Assembly: GCF_014773225.1 (NCBI RefSeq)
Contig: NZ_JACXAJ010000001.1
Location: forward strand, 124,001 to 188,000
Length of the DNA: 64,000 bases
Source: Pontibacter aquaedesilientis
GTDB taxonomy: Bacteria > Bacteroidota > Bacteroidia > Cytophagales > Hymenobacteraceae
Direction: 5' to 3'
A program made the position numbers and the translations under genes. Positions 16,610-25,743 of the stretch are shown here, in pieces (within the stretch, counting starts at the first letter, position 1; each line of letters starts with the position of its first letter). A model generated the notes under the pieces. The model made no database searches. It saw only the letters and a program-made list of their open reading frames with translations, and was not told the origin of the DNA.

Positions 16610-18400
16610 TTAATTGATGAAAGGGAACGCCGGGGCATTCACCTTGGATGGCGGTTTCTGCACGAGCGGCCTGTCTTGCTTCGATGAGTTTTTCTGGTAG
16701 GGTTTGTAACCGAACATCAGAAAACCAGCGGAGACAGCAAATGACAGGACCGTAATCCCTATAGCTACGTAACGAATGGTGTCGTAAAAGCCGTGGCGGG
16801 TGCGCCAGATGGCCAGGCGAAGCGGTTTTAATACAGGTTGCAGCATGCGGGCATGCAGAACATTGTACCGTAGCCACTGAATGAACTTCTCCTGCCCGAT
16901 CACCACGACGCTGCCCAGAATCAGGACGTTCACCAGCGAGAACATGACCATCATCTGCACATAAGGGTTGGTATACACGTGGCCGTAGATATACTGCGAG
17001 TAGGCGATCGCACCCAGAATACTGGCAACCACCAGGATGTTGGGCAGGCTGAGCAGCCAGTTATTTTTCGGTTTGTCGTCCTTGGGTGTAGGGATATAGG
17101 GCACTTTCACCCGGAAAATAGAATAAATCAGACCCAGCATAAAAACCCACCAGGTGCCGGTGCGGAGTATACCGCCGAACATATGGAAGCCTTTCTCATT
17201 CTTCTCGTGCAGCCAGCGCTGCGCGTATTGCCGGATGGCGATCGAGATCAGGAAGAAAGGCGTGAACATGATCAGGAACTCACCCAGCGACACATACCAC
17301 GGAAACTCTGCCAGCACCAGCGAGAGCGAAGGTATAAGAAAATCGAATAGGTTGAAGAGCCCGAAAAGGTAGTACATGGGCAAGGTGAGGTAATGGACCT
17401 TTTGCCGCCAGGTAAACTTGTTGAAGAGCTTCGGGTACACCGTGAACAGCAACTCGAAGGTACCGCGGCTCCACTTTACCTGCTGTTTGTAGTAAGCCGC
17501 CAGCGTGCCGGGCACCAGGCCGCGGTTCAGGATCTTGGGCACATACACCGACTTCCAGCCTTTGGCGTGCAACTGCATGGCCGTGTGCATGTCTTCGGCC
17601 AGTCCGGGCGCATGGCCGCCAATGCTGTCGAGGGCGCTGCGTCGGAAAACACAGTTGGCCCCGATGGCCTGCACGGTGCCGTGGCTGTTCATGCCCATCA
17701 TCATCGGGCCGTAAAAGCTATAGGTCTGCTCGGCAGCGCCATAGGCTACCAGGCTTTCCTTTTGGTTGTAGTAGGCCTGCACGCACTGCACGTAGCCAAT
17801 CTCCGGATCCTCAAAGTATGGCAGCACCTCATCCAGAAACTCCGGTACGGGTACATGGTCCGGGTCGAGTATCAGGCAAATGTCTCCGGTGGCCTGCTGC
17901 AGCGCATTGTTAATGTTACCGGCCTTGGCGTTTACCTTCACTGTACGGGTCACGTGGATCACCCCCAGGCGCTTGCACTGCTCTCGCAGGTAAGGGTCAT
18001 CGGCTTCGTCGCACAGATAAGCTGTGTGCGGGTAGCGTATGCGCTGTATGGCCTCCAGCGTGTTGACAACCATCTCGTAGGGTTCGCCGGCACAAAACGT
18101 GGTGAGAATATCCACCTTAAACGCAGTGCGCAGTCCTGGCTTCACGGGTGCGCTCACATCGAAGTAGTGGTACCACTCATGCAGGGTGCGCAGCAGTTTG
18201 AAGAACAGCGCTGTGGTGAGCAGTATGTAAAGCGGCAGGTAGCCCACATGGTCTTTGTCCAGAAACCAGTACAGGAACAAGCCCATTGTTACCAAGCCCA
18301 TCAGGATCATGGCCCTGATAGTCAGAACGTCCTTGGGTTTGGGGGTAATGCCGGGAATGGTGGAAGTATGGTCAGTTCGATGCCGGGTAGAAGTATACAT
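16610..18400 (-). CDS. Cellulose-synthase-like GT2 membrane glycosyltransferase
   Basis: 596 residues from the ATG at 18400 (an upstream ATG at 18457 would add a Cys-rich leader and is less likely). Two N-terminal membrane helices (about 30-75), a GT-A catalytic domain with CDEADDP, LDPDHVP (DxD), GLAEDMHT and QQVKWSRG, and at least six C-terminal helices: the BcsA/NdvB-like layout. No PilZ domain follows, so direct c-di-GMP control of this chain is not indicated. It should make and translocate a beta-glucan-type polymer from a nucleotide sugar. Divergent from a lipoprotein glycosidase at 18579 that probably acts on the same polymer. Confidence 0.9.
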   Translation of the reverse strand: MYTSTRHRTDHTSTIPGITPKPKDVLTIRAMILMGLVTMGLFLYWFLDKDHVGYLPLYILLTTALFFKLLRTLHEWYHYFDVSAPVKPGLRTAFKVDILTTFCAGEPYEMVVNTLEAIQRIRYPHTAYLCDEADDPYLREQCKRLGVIHVTRTVKVNAKAGNINNALQQATGDICLILDPDHVPVPEFLDEVLPYFEDPEIGYVQCVQAYYNQKESLVAYGAAEQTYSFYGPMMMGMNSHGTVQAIGANCVFRRSALDSIGGHAPGLAEDMHTAMQLHAKGWKSVYVPKILNRGLVPGTLAAYYKQQVKWSRGTFELLFTVYPKLFNKFTWRQKVHYLTLPMYYLFGLFNLFDFLIPSLSLVLAEFPWYVSLGEFLIMFTPFFLISIAIRQYAQRWLHEKNEKGFHMFGGILRTGTWWVFMLGLIYSIFRVKVPYIPTPKDDKPKNNWLLSLPNILVVASILGAIAYSQYIYGHVYTNPYVQMMVMFSLVNVLILGSVVVIGQEKFIQWLRYNVLHARMLQPVLKPLRLAIWRTRHGFYDTIRYVAIGITVLSFAVSAGFLMFGYKPYQKNSSKQDRPLVQKPPSKVNAPAFPFIN

Positions 18401-18578
18401 CAGTAAGGATATTCGAATTCTTTGTAAAGGTGAAAAGCAGCCTCCGCAACACAGCATGAACTTATGAGCAGGGTATCGTCATTTATATGCAATAACATCT
18501 CGCGTTTATACTCGTATTAGCCTCAAAAGTTCTTTCCGCACCGCTAATATTTACATATCTACTCCAAAACCTGATTCC

Positions 18579-19937
18579 ATGTTCACCCATTCTTTACCTG
18601 CTGTTATATTCAAGAGTGCGATCTGTCTGGCTCTGTTTTCTGTATTTGCTTCGTGCTCTTCCAGAGGGGTTGATAATCAGCGGTATGGGCTGAAAGGAAG
18701 GAAGGTGGAGATCGTGGCGGAAGGGGAGCGGTACACGCTGTACAAGGACGGCAAACCCTATTTCATCAAGGGAGCGGCGGGCTACGAGCACTTCGACAAA
18801 GTGGCACAATACGGCGGCAACTCAGTGCGGGTATGGCACACGGATGATGCGCAGCGCATATTGGATGAGGCGCAGGCAAATGGCCTGACCGTGATGCTGG
18901 GCCTCTGGATGGAGCGTGAGCGGGAAGGTTTCAACTACTACGACAAGGAAGATGTGGCAGCCCAGAAGGATCGACTGCGGCAGGAAGTGATGAAGTATAA
19001 GGATCACCCGGCGCTGCTGATGTGGGTGGTGGGCAACGAACTGTACGCCGAAGGGTCGAATATTAAGGTATGGGATGCCGTGAACGGCGTTGCCGAGATG
19101 ATCCATGAGCTGGACCCGGATCACCCCACCACAACCACCGTAATGAACGTGCCCCAGAAAGTGGTGAACCTCATTAAGCGGCGCTGCCCGGCCATCGATA
19201 TCCTCTCCATAAACGCCTTCGGGGCGATGCACAACCTGGCCAGCGAGATCAGGGATACAGATTGGGATGGACCTTACGTAATTGCAGAATTTGGCGGCAG
19301 AGGCTATTGGGAGGCTTACACTACCTGGTGGTACGCCCCGATCGAGCAGACCAGTTCCGAAAAGGCGCAGTTTGCCAGGGCCAAGTATGAGCGCACCGTG
19401 CTGGCCGACAAAGACCGCTGCCTGGGGGCTTACGTTTTCATGTGGGGCTATAAGTATGAAACCACACCCACCTGGTTCAGCCTGATGACCGAGACCGGCG
19501 AGGAAACCGAACTGGTGCAGGCGATGCGCGAAATCTGGACCGGCGAAACTGACTTCAACAAAGCCCCCCACATTGCCTACCTGACCATCAAGGATATTTT
19601 CCCTTCGGACCATGTTTACCTTAAACCAGGAGAAGACTGTACAGCCGCTGTTTATGCGACAGACCCGGAAGGTGACAGGCTACAGGTCAAGTGGGAAATT
19701 CTGCCGGAAACCGTGAGCGAAGATGGCAATACCATAAAGGAGTCGAAGCCCCACCCCGTTGAAGGGGCGCTTGCCATGTCAAAGGACACTAAAGTTGCTT
19801 TGAAAGCCCCGCAAAGAGATGGGGCCTACCGACTATACGCGTATGTGTATGACGGGCAGGGAAATGTGGCGACGGCCAACTTCCCTTTTTACGTGAAAGC
19901 GGGGAACACCTTTAGCTCGGCACTGGATTTTTATTAA
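18579..19937 (+). CDS. Lipoprotein glycoside hydrolase, clan GH-A TIM barrel (GH2-like)
   Basis: 452 residues. A lipoprotein signal peptide with lipobox FAS-Cys26 precedes a TIM barrel (about 50-340). The acid/base is Glu154 in VVGNELY and the nucleophile Glu237 in VIAEFGG, spaced as in GH2/GH5-type retaining enzymes. A C-terminal beta-sandwich (about 345-440) resembles an Ig-like module. It should cut a polysaccharide in the periplasm or at the outer membrane. The divergent arrangement with the GT2 synthase suggests it trims or releases that polymer, as BcsZ does for cellulose; the linkage is unknown. Confidence 0.85.
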   Translation: MFTHSLPAVIFKSAICLALFSVFASCSSRGVDNQRYGLKGRKVEIVAEGERYTLYKDGKPYFIKGAAGYEHFDKVAQYGGNSVRVWHTDDAQRILDEAQANGLTVMLGLWMEREREGFNYYDKEDVAAQKDRLRQEVMKYKDHPALLMWVVGNELYAEGSNIKVWDAVNGVAEMIHELDPDHPTTTTVMNVPQKVVNLIKRRCPAIDILSINAFGAMHNLASEIRDTDWDGPYVIAEFGGRGYWEAYTTWWYAPIEQTSSEKAQFARAKYERTVLADKDRCLGAYVFMWGYKYETTPTWFSLMTETGEETELVQAMREIWTGETDFNKAPHIAYLTIKDIFPSDHVYLKPGEDCTAAVYATDPEGDRLQVKWEILPETVSEDGNTIKESKPHPVEGALAMSKDTKVALKAPQRDGAYRLYAYVYDGQGNVATANFPFYVKAGNTFSSALDFY

Positions 19938-20020
19938 AAGCGTGCCTGGGTAAGGCCATTGCTGTGGAGGGGGAGCAGGTATGGCGAGAGGTGCTGAGGT
20001 CGCCTTATTGCTTACTCCGC

Positions 20021-20506
20021 TCAGAACTTATCGCTTCGCCGCTCCAGTAGGATGGTGTTGCGCCAGACGCCGTGCAGCTGTGCCACCCGGTCGCGGTAGC
20101 CGATTTGCCGGAAGCCATGCCGCTCCTGCAGGCGCAGGCTGGTTTTGTTGTCGGCAAAGGTGGAAGATTGCAGCGTCCAGATGCCGTTGGCCTCGCTCTC
20201 TTGAACCAAAGCCTGCATGAGCAAGTCGGCTATACCTCGGCCACGGTGACGGGTAGCGATGTAAATGCTGAACTCCGCCACTCCCCGGTAGCAGGCCCGA
20301 GCCGAAACTGGGAGCAAAGCCACCCAACCCAGCACCTCGTTCATTTCAACAGCAACCAAGCGGGTATGAGGCAAGTGGTTCCGGTCCCAGTCCTCCCACG
20401 AAGGCACTTCGGTATTGAAAGTGGACATGCCGGTTTTAAGCCCTTCGCCATAGATGCGCAGTACATCGGCCGCATGTTCCGGTAGCATCGGTATGATCTC
20501 CATCAT
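20021..20506 (-). CDS. GNAT N-acetyltransferase, phosphinothricin-acetyltransferase-like
   Basis: 161 residues. A complete GNAT fold is recognisable: IIPMLPEHAADVLRIY at the N-terminus, the core VAEFSIYIATRHRGRGIA with the Q/RxxGxG/A acetyl-CoA loop, and the C-terminal RLQERHGFRQIGYRDRV typical of the PAT/MddA subgroup, which acetylates phosphinothricin-like or methionine-derived amines. The physiological substrate is unknown. It starts 3 nt after the stop of the small EamA gene on the same strand, so the two form an operon. Confidence 0.88.
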   Translation of the reverse strand: MMEIIPMLPEHAADVLRIYGEGLKTGMSTFNTEVPSWEDWDRNHLPHTRLVAVEMNEVLGWVALLPVSARACYRGVAEFSIYIATRHRGRGIADLLMQALVQESEANGIWTLQSSTFADNKTSLRLQERHGFRQIGYRDRVAQLHGVWRNTILLERRSDKF

Positions 20507-20509
20507 CTT

Positions 20510-20938
20510 TTATTTCCAGATCAGAATCAGCGTGCCGCAAAGAATCACTCCCATACCCAGTAACAGGCGCGGCGTGAGCGGTTCATTCAGCAGAAAATAA
20601 GACAGCCCCACAGTGACCAGTATACCTGCCCGGTCGATGGTGGCCACGATCGAAACATCGGCTGTTTTGATGGCCTTGAAATACAGAATCCAGTAAACGG
20701 CGGTGCAGGCCCCGGCCAGAACAAACCAGGTAAGTGTCTTGCTGTCGATCATCCTGGCTGACTTCAGGCCGCCGGCGTAGAGGGCGTTGCCCAGCACCAT
20801 CATGAACAAAACGCCAGTGCGTATAACCAAAGCCAGGTGCTCGTTGGCATTGTTGTTCATTCCCATCTTCGCAAACACCATGGCCACGCCCCCCGTGAGC
20901 ATGGCAATGAGTGCATATCCTAACCAAGATTCCATCAT
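20510..20938 (-). CDS. Small single-domain EamA (DMT superfamily) transporter
   Basis: 142 residues from the ATG at 20938 (an in-frame TTG lies just upstream). Four to five membrane helices fill the chain, giving one EamA repeat rather than the usual two; the end VGLSYFLLNEPLTPRLLLGMGVILCG is the family signature. Such half-size proteins work as dimers. Substrate unknown. First gene of a two-gene operon with the acetyltransferase. Confidence 0.88.
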   Translation of the reverse strand: MMESWLGYALIAMLTGGVAMVFAKMGMNNNANEHLALVIRTGVLFMMVLGNALYAGGLKSARMIDSKTLTWFVLAGACTAVYWILYFKAIKTADVSIVATIDRAGILVTVGLSYFLLNEPLTPRLLLGMGVILCGTLILIWK

Positions 20939-21087
20939 CAAAATTTTCAGGCTGCAATAGTACGACAGCTTTTTGGTTCTCGCTCTACAAACCTCCCGGA
21001 AAATTTGGGCGAAACTTGAGGCAGGCCGTTTTACCTTCTAGTAAGCTGGCCTGTAACGCTTACCTGTATGATTTTCGCTTTCATGGC

Positions 21088-21306
21088 TTAAAGCTCGGCC
21101 CGGAATTTTCGGCTTTTCATCAACTCCTGCACAAATTTCCGGGCGAACGCCATACCAGCCCGCCAGGGGTAGGGGTGTGTTCCCTGTGTGTCTCGCTGGA
21201 GTGGGGCGTCGTAGTGGCTTGGGTGTTTCGTTTCAGGTTTACCTTCCTGCTCAGCCTTCAGCTGTTCAATTGACTGTGGTGTTGCGAATTGATAGATCGG
21301 TTCCAT
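21088..21306 (-). CDS. Small hydrophilic hypothetical protein
   Basis: 72 residues with an ATG start. Balanced, hydrophilic composition (MEPIYQFATP at the start, a Pro-Trp-Arg segment PYPWRAGMAFARKF in the middle, basic C-terminus). No motif, signal peptide or membrane helix. Reading-frame quality is fair but the family is not recognised; it may be a lineage-specific small protein. Confidence 0.45.
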   Translation of the reverse strand: MEPIYQFATPQSIEQLKAEQEGKPETKHPSHYDAPLQRDTQGTHPYPWRAGMAFARKFVQELMKSRKFRAEL

Positions 21307-21544
21307 AGGAAGAGTGGTTTTTTATGTTTTGATTCATTTCAAAAGGAAGACGGGGAGGTATTTGCAAAGACGCAACCCCTAAGGATTTTTTTATCAAAAA
21401 CTTCATAATCGGAGCAATAGAGCAAGTGAGGGATTACACGGCCTGTTTCGTGCGCTTTGCCATAATCTTATTACCTTAGCACTTATAAAATTTAGACCTT
21501 CGAAACAGGTATAGATCAACCTTAAAGACATAGACAAAAAATAC

Positions 21545-23008
21545 ATGAGCACTGAAGTAAGAGCCCTCGAGCCGAAAGCCCTCTGGAATAATTTTGCTGA
21601 CCTGAACGCTGTCCCGCGTCCTTCCAAAAAAGAAGAGCGCGTTATACAGTTCATGATGGACTTCGGTCAGAAACTTGGCCTGGAGACCCTACAGGATAAG
21701 ATTGGCAACATCATCATCAAGAAGCCCGCCACACCAGGTATGGAAGATCGCAAGACTGTGCTCATCCAGAGCCATGTGGACATGGTGCACCAGAAGAACG
21801 CCGACACCAATTTCGACTTCAACACGCAAGGTATAGACATGTATGTGGACGGTGACTGGGTAAAAGCGAAAGGCACGACCCTAGGCGCGGACAATGGCAT
21901 CGGCGTGGCCACCATTATGGCGCTGCTGGCCTCTACCGACATCGAGCACCCAGCCATTGAGGCCTTGTTCACGGTGGATGAGGAAACAGGTATGACCGGT
22001 GCCCTCGGACTAAAAGGCGGTATGCTGGACGCCGAGATCATGCTGAACCTGGACACAGAGGATGACACCGAACTGACCATCGGCTGTGCCGGCGGCGTGG
22101 ACATCAACGCCAGTGGCACTTACCAGCCGGAAGGTATAGCCGGTGATATGACAGGTTATAAGATCAGCATCAAAGGATTAACCGGTGGCCATTCCGGTAT
22201 GGACATCTACCTAGGTCGCGGCAATGCCAACAAACTGATGAACCGTTTGCTGCACCAGGCTGCTGCGCCATTTGGTTTGCGTATAGGCTCTATCGATGGC
22301 GGTGGATTGCGTAATGCCATTCCAAGAGAGTCCGTATCCGCAGTGGCTATACCTGCAGGACAGGCTGCAGACTTTGAGAAATTTGTGCAGGAGCTAACTG
22401 CCATTCTGAAAAACGAGCACGCCACCACTGACCCGAACCTGGCGGTGGAGTTAGAGCAAACCGATGCTCCGTCTCAGGTATTGCCACTTGATTTTCAGGC
22501 TACTCTGCTACGAGCCTTGTATGCTTGTCCGAACGGAATCTACCGCATGAGCCCGGACATTGAGCATTTGGTGCAGACCTCGAATAACGTGGCCCGTGTG
22601 CTGGTGCAGGATGGCAGCATGACGATTCAGTGCCTTACCCGCAGCTCGGTGGATAGCGAAAAAATGGACTTGGCGGCTGCAATTCAAAGTGCGCTGGAAC
22701 TGGCAGGAGCTTCGGTTAGCCTGAGTGGCGTATACCCTGGCTGGATGCCAAAACCGGGTGCCGGCATCGTGAAATTGATGAGCGACCTGTACAGAGAAAA
22801 ATATAACGGAGAAGCCCACGTCAATGCCTGCCACGCCGGTCTGGAATGCGGCATCATCGGCGCGAACTACCCGGAGATGGAGATGATCTCTTTTGGCCCT
22901 AACATTCGCGGTGCACACTCCCCTGATGAGAAGGTGCAGATCAGTTCGGTACAGAAATACTGGGATTTTCTGCTGGATACGTTGAAGCGTATACCTGCAA
23001 AGGCTTAA
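21545..23008 (+). CDS. pepD: Aminoacyl-histidine dipeptidase (beta-alanyl/Xaa-His dipeptidase)
   Basis: 487 residues, full length for the M20C family. Zinc-ligand motifs are His77/Asp79 in IQSHVDMV, Asp116 in LGADNGIG and catalytic Glu146 with Glu147 in TVDEETGM, with a later CHAGLECG segment. A lid/dimerisation domain is inserted from about 200 to 375. It hydrolyses Xaa-His and other dipeptides in the cytoplasm. A terminator hairpin at 23020-23050 closes the gene. The last codons contain a TATACCTG copy. Confidence 0.95.
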   Translation: MSTEVRALEPKALWNNFADLNAVPRPSKKEERVIQFMMDFGQKLGLETLQDKIGNIIIKKPATPGMEDRKTVLIQSHVDMVHQKNADTNFDFNTQGIDMYVDGDWVKAKGTTLGADNGIGVATIMALLASTDIEHPAIEALFTVDEETGMTGALGLKGGMLDAEIMLNLDTEDDTELTIGCAGGVDINASGTYQPEGIAGDMTGYKISIKGLTGGHSGMDIYLGRGNANKLMNRLLHQAAAPFGLRIGSIDGGGLRNAIPRESVSAVAIPAGQAADFEKFVQELTAILKNEHATTDPNLAVELEQTDAPSQVLPLDFQATLLRALYACPNGIYRMSPDIEHLVQTSNNVARVLVQDGSMTIQCLTRSSVDSEKMDLAAAIQSALELAGASVSLSGVYPGWMPKPGAGIVKLMSDLYREKYNGEAHVNACHAGLECGIIGANYPEMEMISFGPNIRGAHSPDEKVQISSVQKYWDFLLDTLKRIPAKA

Positions 23009-23019
23009 CCTCCCCCTAA

Positions 23020-23050
23020 CCCCCTCCTAAGAACAGGAGGGGGATTTTTT
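23020..23050 (+). terminator. Rho-independent terminator after pepD
   Basis: CCCCCTCCT / AGGAGGGGG (9-bp stem 23020-23028 with 23035-23043, 6-nt loop) followed by a run of T. The C/T-rich arm is of the type repeated in other gaps of the window. Confidence 0.85.
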
Positions 23051-23474
23051 TAATTAAAATTTTCTTGAAGATTCCGGGCCCAACCACCCCTGCCCCTCCT
23101 TGTCCAAGGAGGGGAATCTTTGACTACTGCCACTCTACAGTTATAAGCTCTGTCGTGATTGTTACATACCACTGGCAGCATTGCAGGATATACTCGCACG
23201 CCGGCTACGAAGGTATAGCTTTGGCCCAGTGCACAACCGACGATTTTGTGTTGGGGGTAGGGGCCCTCGACAAAGAGCGTTCAGCGAGTTTGGAGCGTCT
23301 TGATTTTTTTGCTTACTGGGGGTAGGGGCCCTCGATTTTTTCATCAAGTCGAAGAACCCGAACTTGATTCGGGAGAAAAAAGTGAGTGCCCGCCGCACAG
23401 GCGAAGCTACAAAGCAGTTCAGCTTGCTATACCTGCAACAGCCGCTGCTACAGCAGTATCCAAAACAACCACTC
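23051..23474. repeat. Repeat-rich gene-free region, 424 nt
   Basis: Contains a hairpin CCCCTCCTTG / CAAGGAGGGG (23093-23102 with 23105-23114, outer arms AGATTCC / GGAATCT). There are two exact 18-nt copies of GGGGGTAGGGGCCCTCGA (23253-23270 and 23318-23335). Between them sits GAGCGTTCAGCGAGTTTGG (23275-23293), which recurs exactly, inverted, at 44278-44296. The short open frames here are chance. It looks like a cluster of dispersed intergenic repeats of REP/MITE type. Confidence 0.7.
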
Positions 23475-23954
23475 TTACTTATTCACCCGCATCACCCAAT
23501 CCATTTCCCGGTCAACTGCTTGCAGCGCAATCCTGGACTCTACAATAAGCAGGAGGCTGGCGTAGAACAGCAGACCAGCACCCAGCAGGCTGAGCAGCGT
23601 AATGGCCCAGGCGAAAGGGAGGTTCAGCACATCGAACAGGGCGATGGCAATGCTGGTGGCGACAAACACACCCAGCGTCAGGTATAGACTGGTCATGGCG
23701 CGTTGCAGCAGGCGGCAGCGGCGGGTAGCCCGTAGCAACAATTCCAGCAAAAAGCTTTTCTCGCCCAGGTCATCTGCCGTAAGTTCTCCTTTTTCGATGA
23801 GTTCGCTGTACTGTTCCGCCAGTTTGCGAACCCGCTCCATGCTGCGGCTCAGGCGTTGCGAGGTGGTCAGGATGAGCGAGCCGCTGGCCATGATGAGAAT
23901 AGCCGGCGTAATCATCGCCGAAAGGATGGTGAGTGCTGCGGAAAGGTTATCCAT
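23475..23954 (-). CDS. DUF2721 family membrane protein
   Basis: 159 residues. One membrane helix near the N-terminus (about 8-30, ILSAMITPAILIMASGSLIL), a charged helical segment with many Arg and Glu (about 32-80), then two further helices (about 88-135). The TSQRLSRSMERVRKL segment after the first helix fits DUF2721. Function unknown; inner membrane. It starts 10 nt after the sensory-rhodopsin-transducer homologue on the same strand, so they may be co-transcribed. Confidence 0.85.
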   Translation of the reverse strand: MDNLSAALTILSAMITPAILIMASGSLILTTSQRLSRSMERVRKLAEQYSELIEKGELTADDLGEKSFLLELLLRATRRCRLLQRAMTSLYLTLGVFVATSIAIALFDVLNLPFAWAITLLSLLGAGLLFYASLLLIVESRIALQAVDREMDWVMRVNK

Positions 23955-23964
23955 ACCTAGGTGA

Positions 23965-24345
23965 TTATACTACCGGAAAGGCCATCATAGTGGTAATGGC
24001 ATTTGCGATTTGTCGGGTGTCCTGGCGGGTAAACTGCACCACAACCGGCACACTGGCCTGCAAAACGCAGGCAAAAGGCGTGTCCAGAGGTATAGCCAGC
24101 GGATCGATCAGGTCGTTGAAGCGCACTTCCTTGACCCGTTGGGCCTCCACACAGATCGGGTAAGGGCCATCGGGGTCGCGGTCGCTGTAGTAAATGGTGA
24201 GTTCAATATTGGCCTCCTTGCCGGATGTGTTGAGGATGTTGAGTCGGTCGTGGCTCGTGAATTCGGGCTCTTTGCCGTTGCTGCCGAATGGGATGTGGCC
24301 ACCGGGTATAACCCATTGCTTGTTGCCTAACTTTTGTGGTTTCAT
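23965..24345 (-). CDS. Anabaena sensory rhodopsin transducer (ASRT)-like protein
   Basis: 126 residues, the full length of the ASRT family (a small beta-sandwich that forms tetramers). Matches to the family pattern as I recall it: WVIPGGHIPFG, SHDRLNILN, IELTIYYSD-DPDGPYP, VRFNDL-DP-IP-DTPFA and PVVVQFTRQDTRQ. In Nostoc/Anabaena the protein binds the cytoplasmic face of a sensory rhodopsin and has been proposed to bind DNA or sugars. No rhodopsin gene is in this window, so the role here is open. A GCTATACCT copy of the window-wide motif encodes Ala-Ile-Pro in it (24088-24095 region). Confidence 0.88.
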   Translation of the reverse strand: MKPQKLGNKQWVIPGGHIPFGSNGKEPEFTSHDRLNILNTSGKEANIELTIYYSDRDPDGPYPICVEAQRVKEVRFNDLIDPLAIPLDTPFACVLQASVPVVVQFTRQDTRQIANAITTMMAFPVV

Positions 24346-24373
24346 GGTACTTGCTTTCTCTTTGGCTAAAAAC

Positions 24374-25564
24374 TTATTCTATACCCATCAGGCGACGCAT
24401 GTAAGGCGTTAGGAACACACCATTCGGGTCCATCTCGTGGCGTACTTTCTGAAATTTTTCCCAATCAGGGTATAGCGGCTGCAGTTCTTTGGCGGTCAGG
24501 GTGTGTTTTTTGCCCCAGTGCGGCCGACCACCGTGCTCCAGGAAGATCGGCTCGATGTCTTTGAAGTAATCCCAGAAAGGCAGCCCGGCATTGTGGTGCA
24601 GCGAGATGGTAACGGAGTCGCCGCTGTGGTAGGGGCTGAGGTAGGCATCGTCGGGGGCGATGGTACGGTAGAGCACCCGCCAGCCCACATGTTTGCGGTG
24701 TTTTTCCTTCACACGCTGGCGCACCGCCTCAAAGCAGGCCGGACCATTTTCGGCAGGCAGCGCATACTCCATCTCATCGAATTTCAGGCTGCGTTCCCGG
24801 GGCAGAATCTCGTGGCTCCAGCCTTCCTCATCCTTCACGAGCGTAGCATAAGGTAGATCGCCTATTTCCTGATCCGGCTCGTTCATGGTGCGGAGTTTGG
24901 CCAGGTCGCTGCGCGGGTACCAGTAAAAATCGAAATTGCGGTTGTTTTCCTTTAGGTCTTCCAAATGCTCCATACACTGCTCAATATGGGTACACCACTC
25001 CCGGCGATGCAGCTTAAAGGCAGGTTGCAGCTTGAGCCGTATCTGTGAGAAGATACCCAGCATGCCCATGGAGGTACGCAGCGCCCTGATGAATTCCGGG
25101 TCATCCTCAATGTGCTTGTCTATGATGTCGCCGGAAGCCGTGATAAGCCGTGCCCCGATCAACATGGTGGAAAGGTTCTGCAGCTTTTTGCCCGTACCGT
25201 GCGTGCCCGTGCCGATGGCGCCCGACACGTTCTGCACATCCACATCGCCGGTATTGTGCATCGCCAGTCCCACTTTGTAGAGGGCCTGGCCGGCGTCGTG
25301 TACCTTCATGCCGGCGTAAATAGTGGCTTCGCCTGCCTCTTTGTTATGCGAGACGAGGCCCTGCAGTTTGTCCAGCGAGATAAGCGTATCTTGGGTTTCG
25401 ATGAGCGGGGAGGAGGAGTGACGGGCTCCGGTCACGCGGGCATTGCGCCCTTCTTTGGCAGCCTTCGCGACCGCCTTTGCAATCTCCTTTTCATTTTTGG
25501 GGTAGAGTAGCTGCTTTGGGGTAAAGCACAGACTACCTGACCAGTTGGTGACTTCTTTTGCCAT
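24374..25564 (-). CDS. FAD-linked oxidase of the D-arabinono/L-gulono-lactone oxidase type
   Basis: 396 residues from the ATG at 25564 (MAKEVTNWSGS), which gives the family-typical NWxG N-terminus; the frame can be extended to an ATG at 25651. An FAD-binding PCMH domain (about 14-180) has RVTGARHSSSPL and GAIGTGTHGTGK, and an ALO C-terminal domain (about 200-396) has GGRPHWGKKHTL and a C-terminal RHEMDPNGVFLTPYM. It should oxidise an aldonolactone or alditol using FAD and oxygen, in the cytoplasm. The exact sugar is unknown. Confidence 0.88.
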   Translation of the reverse strand: MAKEVTNWSGSLCFTPKQLLYPKNEKEIAKAVAKAAKEGRNARVTGARHSSSPLIETQDTLISLDKLQGLVSHNKEAGEATIYAGMKVHDAGQALYKVGLAMHNTGDVDVQNVSGAIGTGTHGTGKKLQNLSTMLIGARLITASGDIIDKHIEDDPEFIRALRTSMGMLGIFSQIRLKLQPAFKLHRREWCTHIEQCMEHLEDLKENNRNFDFYWYPRSDLAKLRTMNEPDQEIGDLPYATLVKDEEGWSHEILPRERSLKFDEMEYALPAENGPACFEAVRQRVKEKHRKHVGWRVLYRTIAPDDAYLSPYHSGDSVTISLHHNAGLPFWDYFKDIEPIFLEHGGRPHWGKKHTLTAKELQPLYPDWEKFQKVRHEMDPNGVFLTPYMRRLMGIE

Positions 25565-25743
25565 ACAGGAATCGGTTTGTATACCTGTACCGGCCTTGTT
25601 TGGCCAAAGCGGCACAGGTATAAATTCCTGTTCTTTAACGGGAGCACCCATTCCGGGTTTTCAAAAGCCAATACAGGTATAGCCTGTACCAAAAAGAAAT
25701 GGGCACTTCCGCTGTGCCCATCATATCATGAATTTCTAACTCT

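Noticed and set aside
23065..23398. Small open frames on both strands at 23.1-23.4 kb
   Set aside because: They consist of repeat sequence with poor composition and overlap hairpins.
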